Shown: piece after piece, positions 25,802-37,300 of the stretch
How positions within the stretch are numbered: position 1 is the first letter of the stretch
Layout of the letters: the number at the start of each line of letters is the position of its first letter
Source: Druceiella hillmani
Taxonomy: Eukaryota > Arthropoda > Insecta > Lepidoptera > Hepialidae
NCBI GenBank assembly: GCA_039881145.1
Contig: JAYKKI010000006.1
Span: 17,143,501-17,207,500, forward strand
Reading direction: 5' to 3'
Length of the DNA: 64,000 nt
The notes under the pieces: generated by a model
Told to the model about the DNA's origin: nothing
What the model saw: only the letters and a program-made list of their open reading frames with translations
Databases searched by the model: none
Made by a program: the position numbers and the translations under genes

Positions 25802-25843
25802 ATGAAGAATCTCACTGTTGGTGTATTAATTTTAGGAATTTGT
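25802..25843 (+). CDS. Exon 1: signal peptide core
   Basis: MKNLTVGVLILGIC, 42 bases, ending at GTAAGT; same length and layout as the minus-strand exon 8669-8710. First ATG after the TATA box with a hydrophobic run behind it. Confidence 0.82.
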
Positions 25844-28800
25844 GTAAGTTGATTACTTTATATTAATAAGTTATGAACTTGGGACTGTCGTCGTTCTGAA
25901 TACTTTTGTAACTGTGGTAGAGGATACCTGAAGTTGGAAAAATCTTGTATTTCCTTATCGCTATTCTACAGGTATGTTTTTAAATTATATCAAATTTTAT
26001 TTAAATGAATTGTGCAAAAGAAAATGAAAAATCGGCTAAAGAAAAAATAAATGAAATCTGAAGAAAACCAACGGAGTGTAAAAGTTTATATTTATACATT
26101 TTCTTCACAAATGAGGCTTTGTGAACATCTTTATATACCTTACATTATTTATTTTTTACCAGATTAAGTCAATTATAATCATTGATTAAATCGGGAATTC
26201 AAAACTAGCGAAAGCAGACAATTACAGCAGTCAGCTTCCAATACACTAGTTGTTTCACATGACTGCAACAGAGCAAGTATTAAATGCGACAGGCGGGCAC
26301 AGTTGTCCATTTAGTTCTTCACTTATTTTGCTTATAATTATTATGTGTGACTATACTGACACTGGTAAGTGCAATATTAAAATCATCTGCATATATGATG
26401 ACAGATATAATAACATCACCTGCTGCCTTGGTTGTAAAATTTTAAATGATTAACGTTACACATTCGTAAATAGGTTACAGCCACAAATTATTTCGCCTTT
26501 TTTATGTAAACACGCATGTGGCCGCAGGAAATTATTTCGATTCGTATTGGATCGTTGTATAGATTTCAAAAAGTAAAAAGCTTATAGCTTTATTTAGGTG
26601 TCATAAATTTTTAAATCATAGCCATTTTTCTCAGAAGAGAAAGTTAAATGTAATGCTATTTATCTGAGAATTTTGGAGGGCGCAAGTTTTAATATTCGTG
26701 GGATAATAGTTATAAGGAGTCTAAAACGATTTTTTTTATAATTTTACCTAAGATATTTCTCGAGATGTTGTTGAAAATGTTCACAAAATCATATAATCGT
26801 CATTTATAAAACTGCTGAAGTTAAAATTTTGAAAAGACATATTATTAAAAGTTTACCTAAATATCACCAGAAAATTATAGACGGTTCCGGATCTGATAAC
26901 TTTTGAAAAATGTATAACATTTTTACTGAGTTATTAATACTTAAAAATAGTTTAATATGCATGTTTAAACTTTCATTTTTTTAGTCGTAGGTACTTAAGA
27001 AATTTTGAAAAGGAATTATGAAACTTTATATTTTTACAAAATTAAATTGTATTTACTTATAATACAATTGTATTTTAAAGGTGTCACTAAGCCACGCTGC
27101 GAAACTCAAAGATCCACCTCCCAAGGCAAATGATTTAGTAAAGAAAGCTCCTAAGGAGGGTGAGTGTGTCGCTTTGTAATAATATCAATTGAGTCAGTAC
27201 TATCGTGAATTATCTACAACCTGCCGTATTGGCGATTTTATGTTTTCAATATTATAGAAATTCAGAAATACTCGTAACTTTTGGGAAGTATCCTTTGCAC
27301 AATGTTTTTTATTTAATTATCTTTTGTGTACTTTTGTTTATCTATTCAATGTCGGATGCAATCAAATCTGAATTAATTAAAAAATCAAAAAGGATTATGA
27401 AGTTGATTCAAATGTCAAAAATAAGTTCTATAAATAAAATAAACACTGAACTGGCGTGACACAAATTCGGCTCATGCTTTTGGTTTCTTAACCAAGTATA
27501 AAATTTACGTACATTTTTTAATAAATTCGCTATAAACGTTTTTGTATACTTACTTAAGTTAAATAAAATATTGAGTTACGTGTATAAACATTAATTTTTT
27601 TATAGATTAGATTAGATTATTAAACAATATTAAATCAACAATCAAAGTCGTCTGAAGTAAAATATGATACGGTCCATCAGACATTTCGTGTCACTACTGT
27701 AACGATGAAATATTTGTTCAAGTTTTAATCGAATATTGTTTTTGCGTAATATAAATATATGGACGATACAAAGAAACTAAATATTGTTTTCTATACTGCA
27801 CAGCTTATTATTAAGTAAACAATTTATTAGCTCTAATTCTTTAAAGTTTGTACTTTCATTAATTTTAAATTGATAATTTCTCCTCAGATAACCGAGAAGC
27901 CCTGGAGGATTTGGCGCATCGACTCCATGCCAGTAATATATTTGGTTATTTAAAAAATAAAAATAACTGAAAAGATTATTAGAAAACGATCCATACAAAA
28001 TACGAATAAAGAAATATCAGAATGCAGAATCAATTTACAACAATTATTTTTTAATTTTATTGATAGGCATCGGAAATGGGTCCGCTTCTAACTGCAATGG
28101 GTTCGCCCCAATCTTCAATGGGTCGGCTCCAATCTTTAATGGGTCCGCTCCAATCTTCAATGGGTCGGCTGCAATCTTTAATGGGTCCGCTCCAATCTTC
28201 AATGGGTCGGCTGCAATCTTTAATGGGTCCGCTCCAATCTTCAATGGGTCCACTACCATCCGCAATGGGTCCACTTTCATCCGCAATGGGTCCGCTCCCA
28301 TCCGCAATGGGTTCGCTTACATCTGCAATGGATTCGCTCCCATTTGCAATGGGTCCGCTTCAATCTTCAATGGGTCCACTCCCATCCGCAATGGAGCCGC
28401 TTCCATCCGCAATGGGTCCGCTCCCATCCGCAATGGGTCCGCTCCCATATGCAATGGGTCCGCTCCAACAAAATACTTGTCTGCAAATTCTACGTTTTTC
28501 AATATATTGGCCTACAATTTCAAATATAGAAAAAATATGGAAATACAGAAAAAATATAGAAAAAATATGATTTTTCCCAGCATATTGACTGTAGGATTTT
28601 CTTAATTGGTTTCGAATCTTAAATACTAAGCTATTGATCGTATTTATACATTAATTTATGGCCACTGTGTTTCCAGATAGCATTTTAAATTATGCAGCGT
28701 CCAAATTAAATTACATCGCCATCGTTTTCTATTCATCCCTCGTGACTTGAAAGGAGAAGAATTAGGCAGCCTGCAGTAAATAAAATAAAATTTGTTAAGT

Positions 28801-31310
28801 GCGAGTGTAACTCGCACTACGAGGCTTCCGTACACATTTAGGCACCTATAAATATTTAAGGGAACATAGTATTTCTATTAAATTATTGGCAAATATTAAT
28901 ATTAATTTACGTCCCACCCCTCCATTTTGTGCTTAATTTTAAGATTATATGTCAACGAGAAGCACCCTTAGTAGTGTTGATGAATGAGTCGGTATCAAAA
29001 TATGTGGTATTTGAAAAAGCTTGACTTTTGACGGTATTTCGGTGTTGTAGACTTAAGGATTTGTAATAATTAATTTGACTTAAGGTTTTTTAATTTGATA
29101 TATTTAGTCGTTCCTAAGAAAACGAGTCTCGACAGATAGACATACGCGTAACGAATCCTATACGTGTTTCGTTTTTTTCCATTCTGGGGTATCCTGAAAA
29201 AAATATTATCAAGTTTTACCTAATAAATTAGGAGTAGGCAAATAATTGAGGCTAATTAAATGAAATGGTTAGTCCTTTTCTTGTTTCCAGGATTATAATA
29301 TGAAACTAATGAACAGATACCAAATTGTTTCCATTAGAAATCAATTGAAAGCGAATTAAATTTCATCAATCTGTAATTCCGCCCACCATTCTCGTGGAGA
29401 AGGCGTTGCCACGTAACACGTTTCTAGCTCGACAAATTGTTTCGTTTGGTGTACACCAAGGAGGATGCTGTAAAGTCTAACAGGCAGGGATGATACTGTA
29501 GTTACTAATATATAAATTTAAATTTTTGATTAAATTTGAAACTGTTTATTAAAAATAAATTGAATACTGCCAATAAGAATACAAAATAAGTGGAGAATTA
29601 TAAAATTGTTTTATAGTTTTAAGTTCACAATTTCAAAATGAAGTAGTTATCTTTATAATTATTATAGCTGAATAGTGTTATGTAATATTGTTATTATACA
29701 AGCAAAATGAGAAGAATAGGAATAACAGGACGAATACAGCCACAATCGGTCCAGCAGTTTTATCATACTGTTTGGTTATTGATGATTTTTTGTCCAATCC
29801 ACAGTCAACCACAAACTACAATCGCACCAATTTTCATTTAATGGTTTTAGTTTAGAAAAAAAAATTGTTATTTTGGCTTTTATATACATGCAAAATAATC
29901 GTAAAATTCTGAACATCGAAGATACTTTGGAATAACACCAGCGGGGAGTAGCTTTGTTAAACACAACGCATAGCTTCGATATTTTTTTCTACAGTATTTG
30001 ACTATTTTTATGTATAATATATATACTAATTTTTAGTATAGCTTTTCACTATTTTTATACACAAGTGATTAAAATGTAACTGATATAAGGCTTATAAACA
30101 TAATTTTTTATTAATTTTTCAGTTCAAAGCTTAACTTCCAAGATTGCGAAGACTCTACGTGACATGCACGGTCAGTTTCACCTTCAATTATATGTAAACC
30201 TTTTTAATATGCGAAACTGTAATATGATCGAACCGTTAGATAGGTACAAATGCATATTTGTAATTATTCGAGCTGGAATATTTGCCTCAATATGTAATAA
30301 GTAGCGGGCACGAATAGTTATTAATGTGAAATGGAAATTAATTTTAACGTTTATTAAGTTAGCAGTTGACAAAATTTGTCTTCCGTTTACTTAAAATACT
30401 TCTCGCGTTATTTTACTTATATTTTTTTATAACGTGGAACATCTACTGGCGCGTATGGATGGGAGTTAAAACGTTCTGATGGAACGTCGCGACGTGCTAT
30501 TCAGCCAGATTCATCTTGTCGCCTTCGTGTTTTGTATTGTAAAATTAAAAATATATTTTTTTCAGAAATATTTTTTTGATAAATTATTTCATAAACATAA
30601 AATATTAAAATTTCATTAATATTTTATTATTAACAACTATTTAAATATTTGTTTTCTCGTTTTCACTTTGTTAAAATAAAAATATTACAGTATAAAAAGA
30701 TTAGATGGTTCACGTTTGCCAAACCCCCAATGACGATTCACAATTTTTTAAAATATGTTTTAAACATTTTTCGCATTATTCATAACGAACGGATGGCTTT
30801 AAAAATTTTATACGAGAGATATGTTTTGTGAGTGACGTAACATGACTAATTCATGTGCGGTGCGACCTCTATTTATTAGGCTTGATTACATTCCTCAACG
30901 ATCAGTTCTACGTTTCCTGAAGTCTTCGTCCTGTGCCACGGCCCTGCTGCATCTATGGTCTTTTATTACATAACGCCTTAAAGCAGAAGTACCAACCTTC
31001 CTCGATATTAATGTACATATTTATCAGTCCTTCGTTTGTCAGAAACTTTACTATTGAAATTGATTCTAAAATTGTATATCACTAGTCAAACAGTGTTTAA
31101 TAAACGTTTAACAAAAACAAAGAAAAACAACCGATGTGAGCATAAAACCATTTGGTCCAAGTATATTTTCGAGCAATAATTTTATTATTACAGTAATAGT
31201 GTCCTTAAATCAGAAATCAAAATAACAATAAAAACATCTCGTGAAATTACACTATTTACCACAATGTCGTTGTATTATACAGACATGTCATTAGCAACCT
31301 AAATCTGGTA

Positions 31311-31379
<69 letters not shown>

Positions 31380-34300
31380 GGAAAATGTTATCAATATATC
31401 ACAAAAAGGACATTCAATTTATTCAAGTGTATAAAATTATGTATATAATAGATACAAATAATCTATCTATTATGTACATACTTTATGACTCGACATTTCA
31501 TTCTTGTGTTATTTAATATTTGAATACAGTATTTGTGTAAGCATTATCTGGTATTATGTTTTTTGTTCGTTTTATAAGTCGCCAGTATTTTCCTGATTTT
31601 TCGTTTGTTCTTAATTTAATTAATGGATATATGACTGAAAATTGCGTTTATTTTGTAAAAATGAATAGCAAAGTTTTTGTTTTATCGACTATTTCTTAAA
31701 GACGGGCGAATGTACTTTATTCATGATAATAAGTATAATATTTAAATGTATGTTTTTTCCAGATCAAGGGTTTAGATACTTACCTTACTTAGGTGAGTAT
31801 CTTTTCAATACTACCTATATGTATACGTATGTTTAAATTTTTGTTGTTGTTATTTTTAGGAAGAAAATATTTAAACGAACGAGCTTTCATAGTTGTTTAT
31901 ATTATAGTTGTGCTTTCCAGTAGAATAAATTTATTCATTATATAAAATGTATCTGAAAAAAAAAAACTAAGCCATCGTCGAATAAAACGTGGAACATAAG
32001 CATCGACGAAAAACCACCATTATAGGAGTCCAAAAAGATTATATTTTATGGTTTTCAAATGTATTTCCGTTAAAATTGTTCTATATCTGTAAATCAGCCA
32101 CTGGTCCCAAAATATTTGGATAATTAAATAAATTGAAACACCAAAGGAAATATTCCTTTCTAAACAAGAGTAATAAAATTACTACCGAAAACAAAACTAT
32201 TTTTGAACTAATTAAAAATTCATAATATTTAATTTTTTTTCTTTTTCCCTAATTATTCTAAAACTATCTCTTCAAATGCTATTTTTGTTTCGAATTACAA
32301 AACTACGTTATAATTTTCGTTTATTAAAAAAATATTTATTTATAGTGACATTGTAAAACTAATATTTTTCCGAAAGTAATAGTTTTACAATGTCACTGTG
32401 TTAAAAACTACGTTTACAATGTCACTATATATTAAAAACTACGTATATAATGTCACTATATGTTAAAAACTACGTTTAAAATGTCACTATGTTAAAAACT
32501 ACGTTTACAATGTCACTACATGTTAAAAACTACGTTTAAAATGTCACTATGTTAAAAACTGAGTTTACAATGTCACTATGTTAAAAAAAATATTTATTCA
32601 TAGTGACATTGTAAAACTATATTTGTCAGCAAAAAGCTTACAGTATCTCTTTAAGCGCGGGAAAAAGTTGGAGGCAAGAACTATGCGGTACGCAGAAGAA
32701 ATAAAAGACGATCTTGTCATGGTGATTGCCATAGAAACCGTCAAACAAAGTGGAGAGGTTTTTCGCAACTCTATTATTTCCTTATTTTTTTTCGTGATAT
32801 TTAGTCTTAATCTGTTGCAATAACTTATTTAGATTTGCGTTATTTTTATTTTCATTTAATTTTTTACTTTATCTGTATTCCGTTTATTGTTTTATCCAGT
32901 TCTCGGTAAGTTTGTTCTTTTGTTCATTTGTTTTATTATTTATTTTTGTGATTCAGGTTATCTTTTGGGAAAATGGACTTAGTTATTCCCCCGAAACCTC
33001 CAGACCCTTCCAAGTCTCCTATATGTTTCAATGAATTTGCTTCTCCTACATCACCTGCCAGTTTTATTACAGTTTCAGATTCCCAACAGGAACTGAAACG
33101 AAAAAATAAAAATTGTAAAAGGCCCAACTGTAAAAAAAATAAGCTTAAGAATAATCCCTCTTTTCATCCTTCTGATTCTTCATGTACTGAAACAGAGGAT
33201 ACAATCCCTCGTAAGACCCCTCGCACTCCTCTTTCAGAAGCAAGTTCAAAATCTCTTCCTCCAACCCCGACCTCTTCTCCTCCCTCTCTCCCTCCGAATT
33301 CTTTTGAGGGCCGTTTATACGTCCCTGGCGACGTTGGTCCATTTATCGTTCACGTTCAGAGAAAAGAACCCCAGCCTAATTCCGGATTTTCATTCCATGC
33401 TGTGAAATTTGGTTCCTCTTTAAAAAATTTTAATGTTGATGGAATTATACGAGATGGAGTGAAACAAATTGGCAGGAACAGGATTTCGGTGGAATTTTCA
33501 TCCGCCGATGCCGCCAACCGATTCGTTAACCACTCTGCCTTCACAGGTCAAAACAAATTGTTTATCCCCTCCTTTAACGTCAGTCGTATGGGAATTGTTC
33601 GCAATGTTCCAGTCGATTGGTCTGACGAGGAGGTTTTACATAATATAGAAGTCCCTGAAGGGTGCGGTAAAGTTACTAAGGTCCGCCGCTTAAATTTTAA
33701 AAAGATAATTGATGGCCAGCCTAAATATTTTCCGTCTGAGACGATGGTCATTACCTTTGATGGCCAAGTTCGTCCCCAACGGATATATATGGCTTATTCA
33801 TCGCTTCCAGTCTCAAAATACGAATTCCCTACAATACAGTGCTTCAAGTGTTGTAGGTTTGGACATGTTGCTGACAAATGCCGATCTTCTGAGCGTTGTT
33901 TCCGATGTGGTCAAGGTCACGTTGGGAGAAACTGCCCACTTCCTCTTGACAAAGCAAAATGTATCTTTTGCAGTGGAAATCATGATTCCACCGATAGAAA
34001 TTGTCCAGAATTCGAAAGACAAAGAAAAATCAAATTCGAAATGTCTGAAAGAGATATTTCCTATGCGGAAGCGTCCAAATTGGTCCCTTCTGCTAAAAAA
34101 TCATACGCCTCAGTTGCAGCTCTCCCCCCTCTAACTCTTCCTTCTCCAATTTCTTCCCAAAGTTTGCTTTCTCCGTCTCGTCCTACAAACACAACAAAAT
34201 TATTTCTCTGAAACCCCGATCCCACTCTTCGACTAGTTCCAACCAGGGTTATGATCGCTCTGCTCTAGAACAAGCCTGGGCAGACTTCCGTATTCCTCAA

Positions 34301-37300
34301 CCTGAAAATGGTTGCGGTTTAAATCAACAACCTTCAACTAATTCTTTTACGAGTATTATTCAATTTCTTTTGACCACCTTGGTCAAAATTCTGAGTTCCC
34401 CCAATCAAATACCGTCCAACGTTGCCTCATCTATTCTTACTTCCCTTCAATCCCTCCTTTCCAATGGCTTCGCCAATAGTGGCGAGGGTCTTGCAATGGA
34501 ATAGTCGCAGTATAATTTCCAACAAAGCAGATCTTCGTCACCTCCTTGTCAAGTATTCTCCATCCGTGGCTGCCATCTCGGAGACTTGGCTGAAGCCGGG
34601 ATTCCCTTTTAAGATCCCAGGCTATGTCTGTCTCCGGGATGATAGAGCGGATGGTAAGGGCGGATCCGCCCTATTACTTGACAAATCTCTTCCCTTCTCC
34701 CAGATTTCTCTTGGCTCCCGCAGTTGTCACTTCAATATTGTTGCTGCGAGAGTTAAAGATATCACTATCCTCTCCATATATGTCCCCCTTCCAACATGTT
34801 CCGTAGCATTAGAACTACGGGATATTTTATCTTCAATTCCTGGCCCGTATATTATTCTGGGAGATTTTAATGCTCATCACCCGTCTTGGGGTTCCACCCG
34901 AAGCAACCCTCTTGGAGTCTCCTTGGTGGAACTCCAGGACGATTTTGGCCTGTGTTTACTGAATGATGGTTCTCCAACACGAGTTCCTGTCCCATTTCAG
35001 AACCCGAGCTCAGTAGATATCTCTCTTTGCTCCTCATCCTTGGCATCCTTGGTTTCCTGGAATATTCTTTCTGAGTCTTTTGGAAGCGACCATTTCCCCA
35101 TTTTGATTTCTTTCCCTCACGTAAATTTACATATTGAAAAAACTCCCCCTCTTCAAAAATACAACCTACATAGGGCAGATTGGGTGGGATTCCGTACCTT
35201 TCTCAGTGTCGAAGTGGATTCCCTCCCTCCAGTGGACTTGGATAACATTGACACTTGCTATGACCAATTTGTAAAGGCTATAGACCTATCCGCTCGGAAA
35301 TTTATCCCACTTAAAAGATCTAACCATCACTTCAGATCGTCTCCCCCCTGGTGGGATGGAGACTGTTCCGCAGCGGTTAAAACCCGTAAAGAGGCTGAAG
35401 CGATATATAAATCTAATATGTCGGAAGCAAACTTCCTCTTGTTTCGAAAGACCCAAGCTCAGACTAAACGAATTCTCCTTAAAAAAAAGAGGGAAGGCTG
35501 GAAGAAATTCTGTCAATCCCTCTCTCCTTTTACTCCCTCCCGTGTCGTCTGGTCTAATGTAAAACGCTTTCGGTCTATTTTTCAGCCTGATCTTCCCAAA
35601 TCTGTTCACGGGAATTGGATTGATCAATTTTTAAATAAACTTGCTCCCCCATCCGTCCCAAATTTAGATGAATTACCTTTCAGGTATAACTTTACTAGCG
35701 CCAATCATTTTTTAGAAGAAGATTTCTCCATTAACGAATTGGATTTCACCTTACACCATCTTAAGGATTCTTCCCCTGGTATTGACGGAATGTCATATTC
35801 AATGGTGAAAAATACTTTACCATCTACCCGTTGGTATCTTCTATCCCTCATTAACTGTATGTTCAAATCAGGTTCTATTCCAAAGTCTTGGAAAACTCAA
35901 ATAATAATTCCCATCCCTAAACCTCATAAAGATCCCAATGTAGGTTCATCCTACAGACCCATAGCCCTTTCTCCTGTTCTAGCGAAGATTACGGAACATT
36001 TAATTAAGAATCGTTTGGAATGGTTTACTGAACACCATTCTATTTTTCCAAGGAACCAATTTGGCTTCAGAAGAGCTAAAAGTACGTTGGACAATCTCAG
36101 CGTCCTAACCACTGACATCAGACTTGCTTTCTCTCGACAAGAATTTCTCGTTGCTGCTTTTTTAGATCTTTCTTCAGCCTATGATAATGTAATCCTTCCA
36201 GTCCTCCAAAAAATTCTTCATAATCTTGGGATTCCGATTAAGATTATAAATTTTCTCCTCAATTTTCTTTTAGAAAGATCTATTATTCTTAGATCCGCTG
36301 GATCCCCCCCCTTTTCAAGAACTATATGGAAGGGTCTTCCCCAAGGTTCTGTTTTAAGTCCATTACTTTTCAATATTTACTCTTATATGATTCACTCAAC
36401 AGTTAATCCTTTCTGTCGTGTTTTGCAATACGCTGATGACCTGCTTTTATATTCTTCTGATAAATCAATAATTGTTGCCGAAAATGCTTTGAACTCTGCC
36501 CTTGTTAACCTAAATAAATGGGTTACCTCTCATGGTATGGATTTATCCCCTTCCAAAAGCGCTGTCGTGGTCTTCTCGAGAAGGAGAATTACTCCTCCGT
36601 TATCTATTTCTTATAATTCCTCTTTGATCCCTGTTCTTTCCAATACCAAATTCTTAGGTATGTTCCTAGACTCAAAATTATCCTGGAACATTCACATCGA
36701 ATATGTCATCTCCCAATGCCAGACTAATTTGAATATCCTCCGCGCTCTTTCGGGAGTGTGGTGGGGCTCTCACCCTTCCACATTAAAGTTAATATATAAC
36801 GCTCTAGTCCGTAGTCATCTAGAATATGGTTCATTTCTACTTGATCCTATTTCCAAAGCCAATGCCACTAAATTGACCCGCATTCAGTCTCAAGCTCTGA
36901 GGATCATAGCAGGTGCTATGAAATCCAGTCCCATAAATGCCCTACAAGTAGAATGTGTTGATCCTCCTTTAAGTCTCCGGCGACAATACCTAGCTGATCG
37001 TTATTTACTAAAGACAGCTAGGTTTTCTACTCACCCTATTTTTCCTAAACTCACCCTCCTCTCTAGGTTTATTGAACATACTCCTTTTTGGCGTTCTAAG
37101 TCCCGACCTCTTCTTATCGTTAGCTTCCAAAGATTCAAATCCCTTACTAACCCCGTTTATCAAAATTCTTCTCTCCCTCTCTATAGCTTCCCATTTGACT
37201 CGGTATTTCACAGGCCAAATATAAATTTGTGTTTTGGAGTTGATAAGGAGTCCAAAAATGCTAATTCGCTGTTCAATTCTATCTTGAATTCGTTTTGGAT

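Noticed and set aside
28044..28605. Long ORFs on both strands
   Set aside because: Produced by a 21-bp stop-free minisatellite; not evidence of coding by themselves.
29269..29308. Signal-peptide-like start MKWLVLFLFPGL as a further first exon
   Set aside because: It runs into a stop with no GT donor and no TATA box upstream.
32898..32903. A 6-base exon (ttctcg) between a good acceptor and GTAAGT, in phase with the plus-strand gene
   Set aside because: It lies inside the 5' leader of the I-type LINE, whose limits are fixed by the 11-base target duplication, so it is element sequence.
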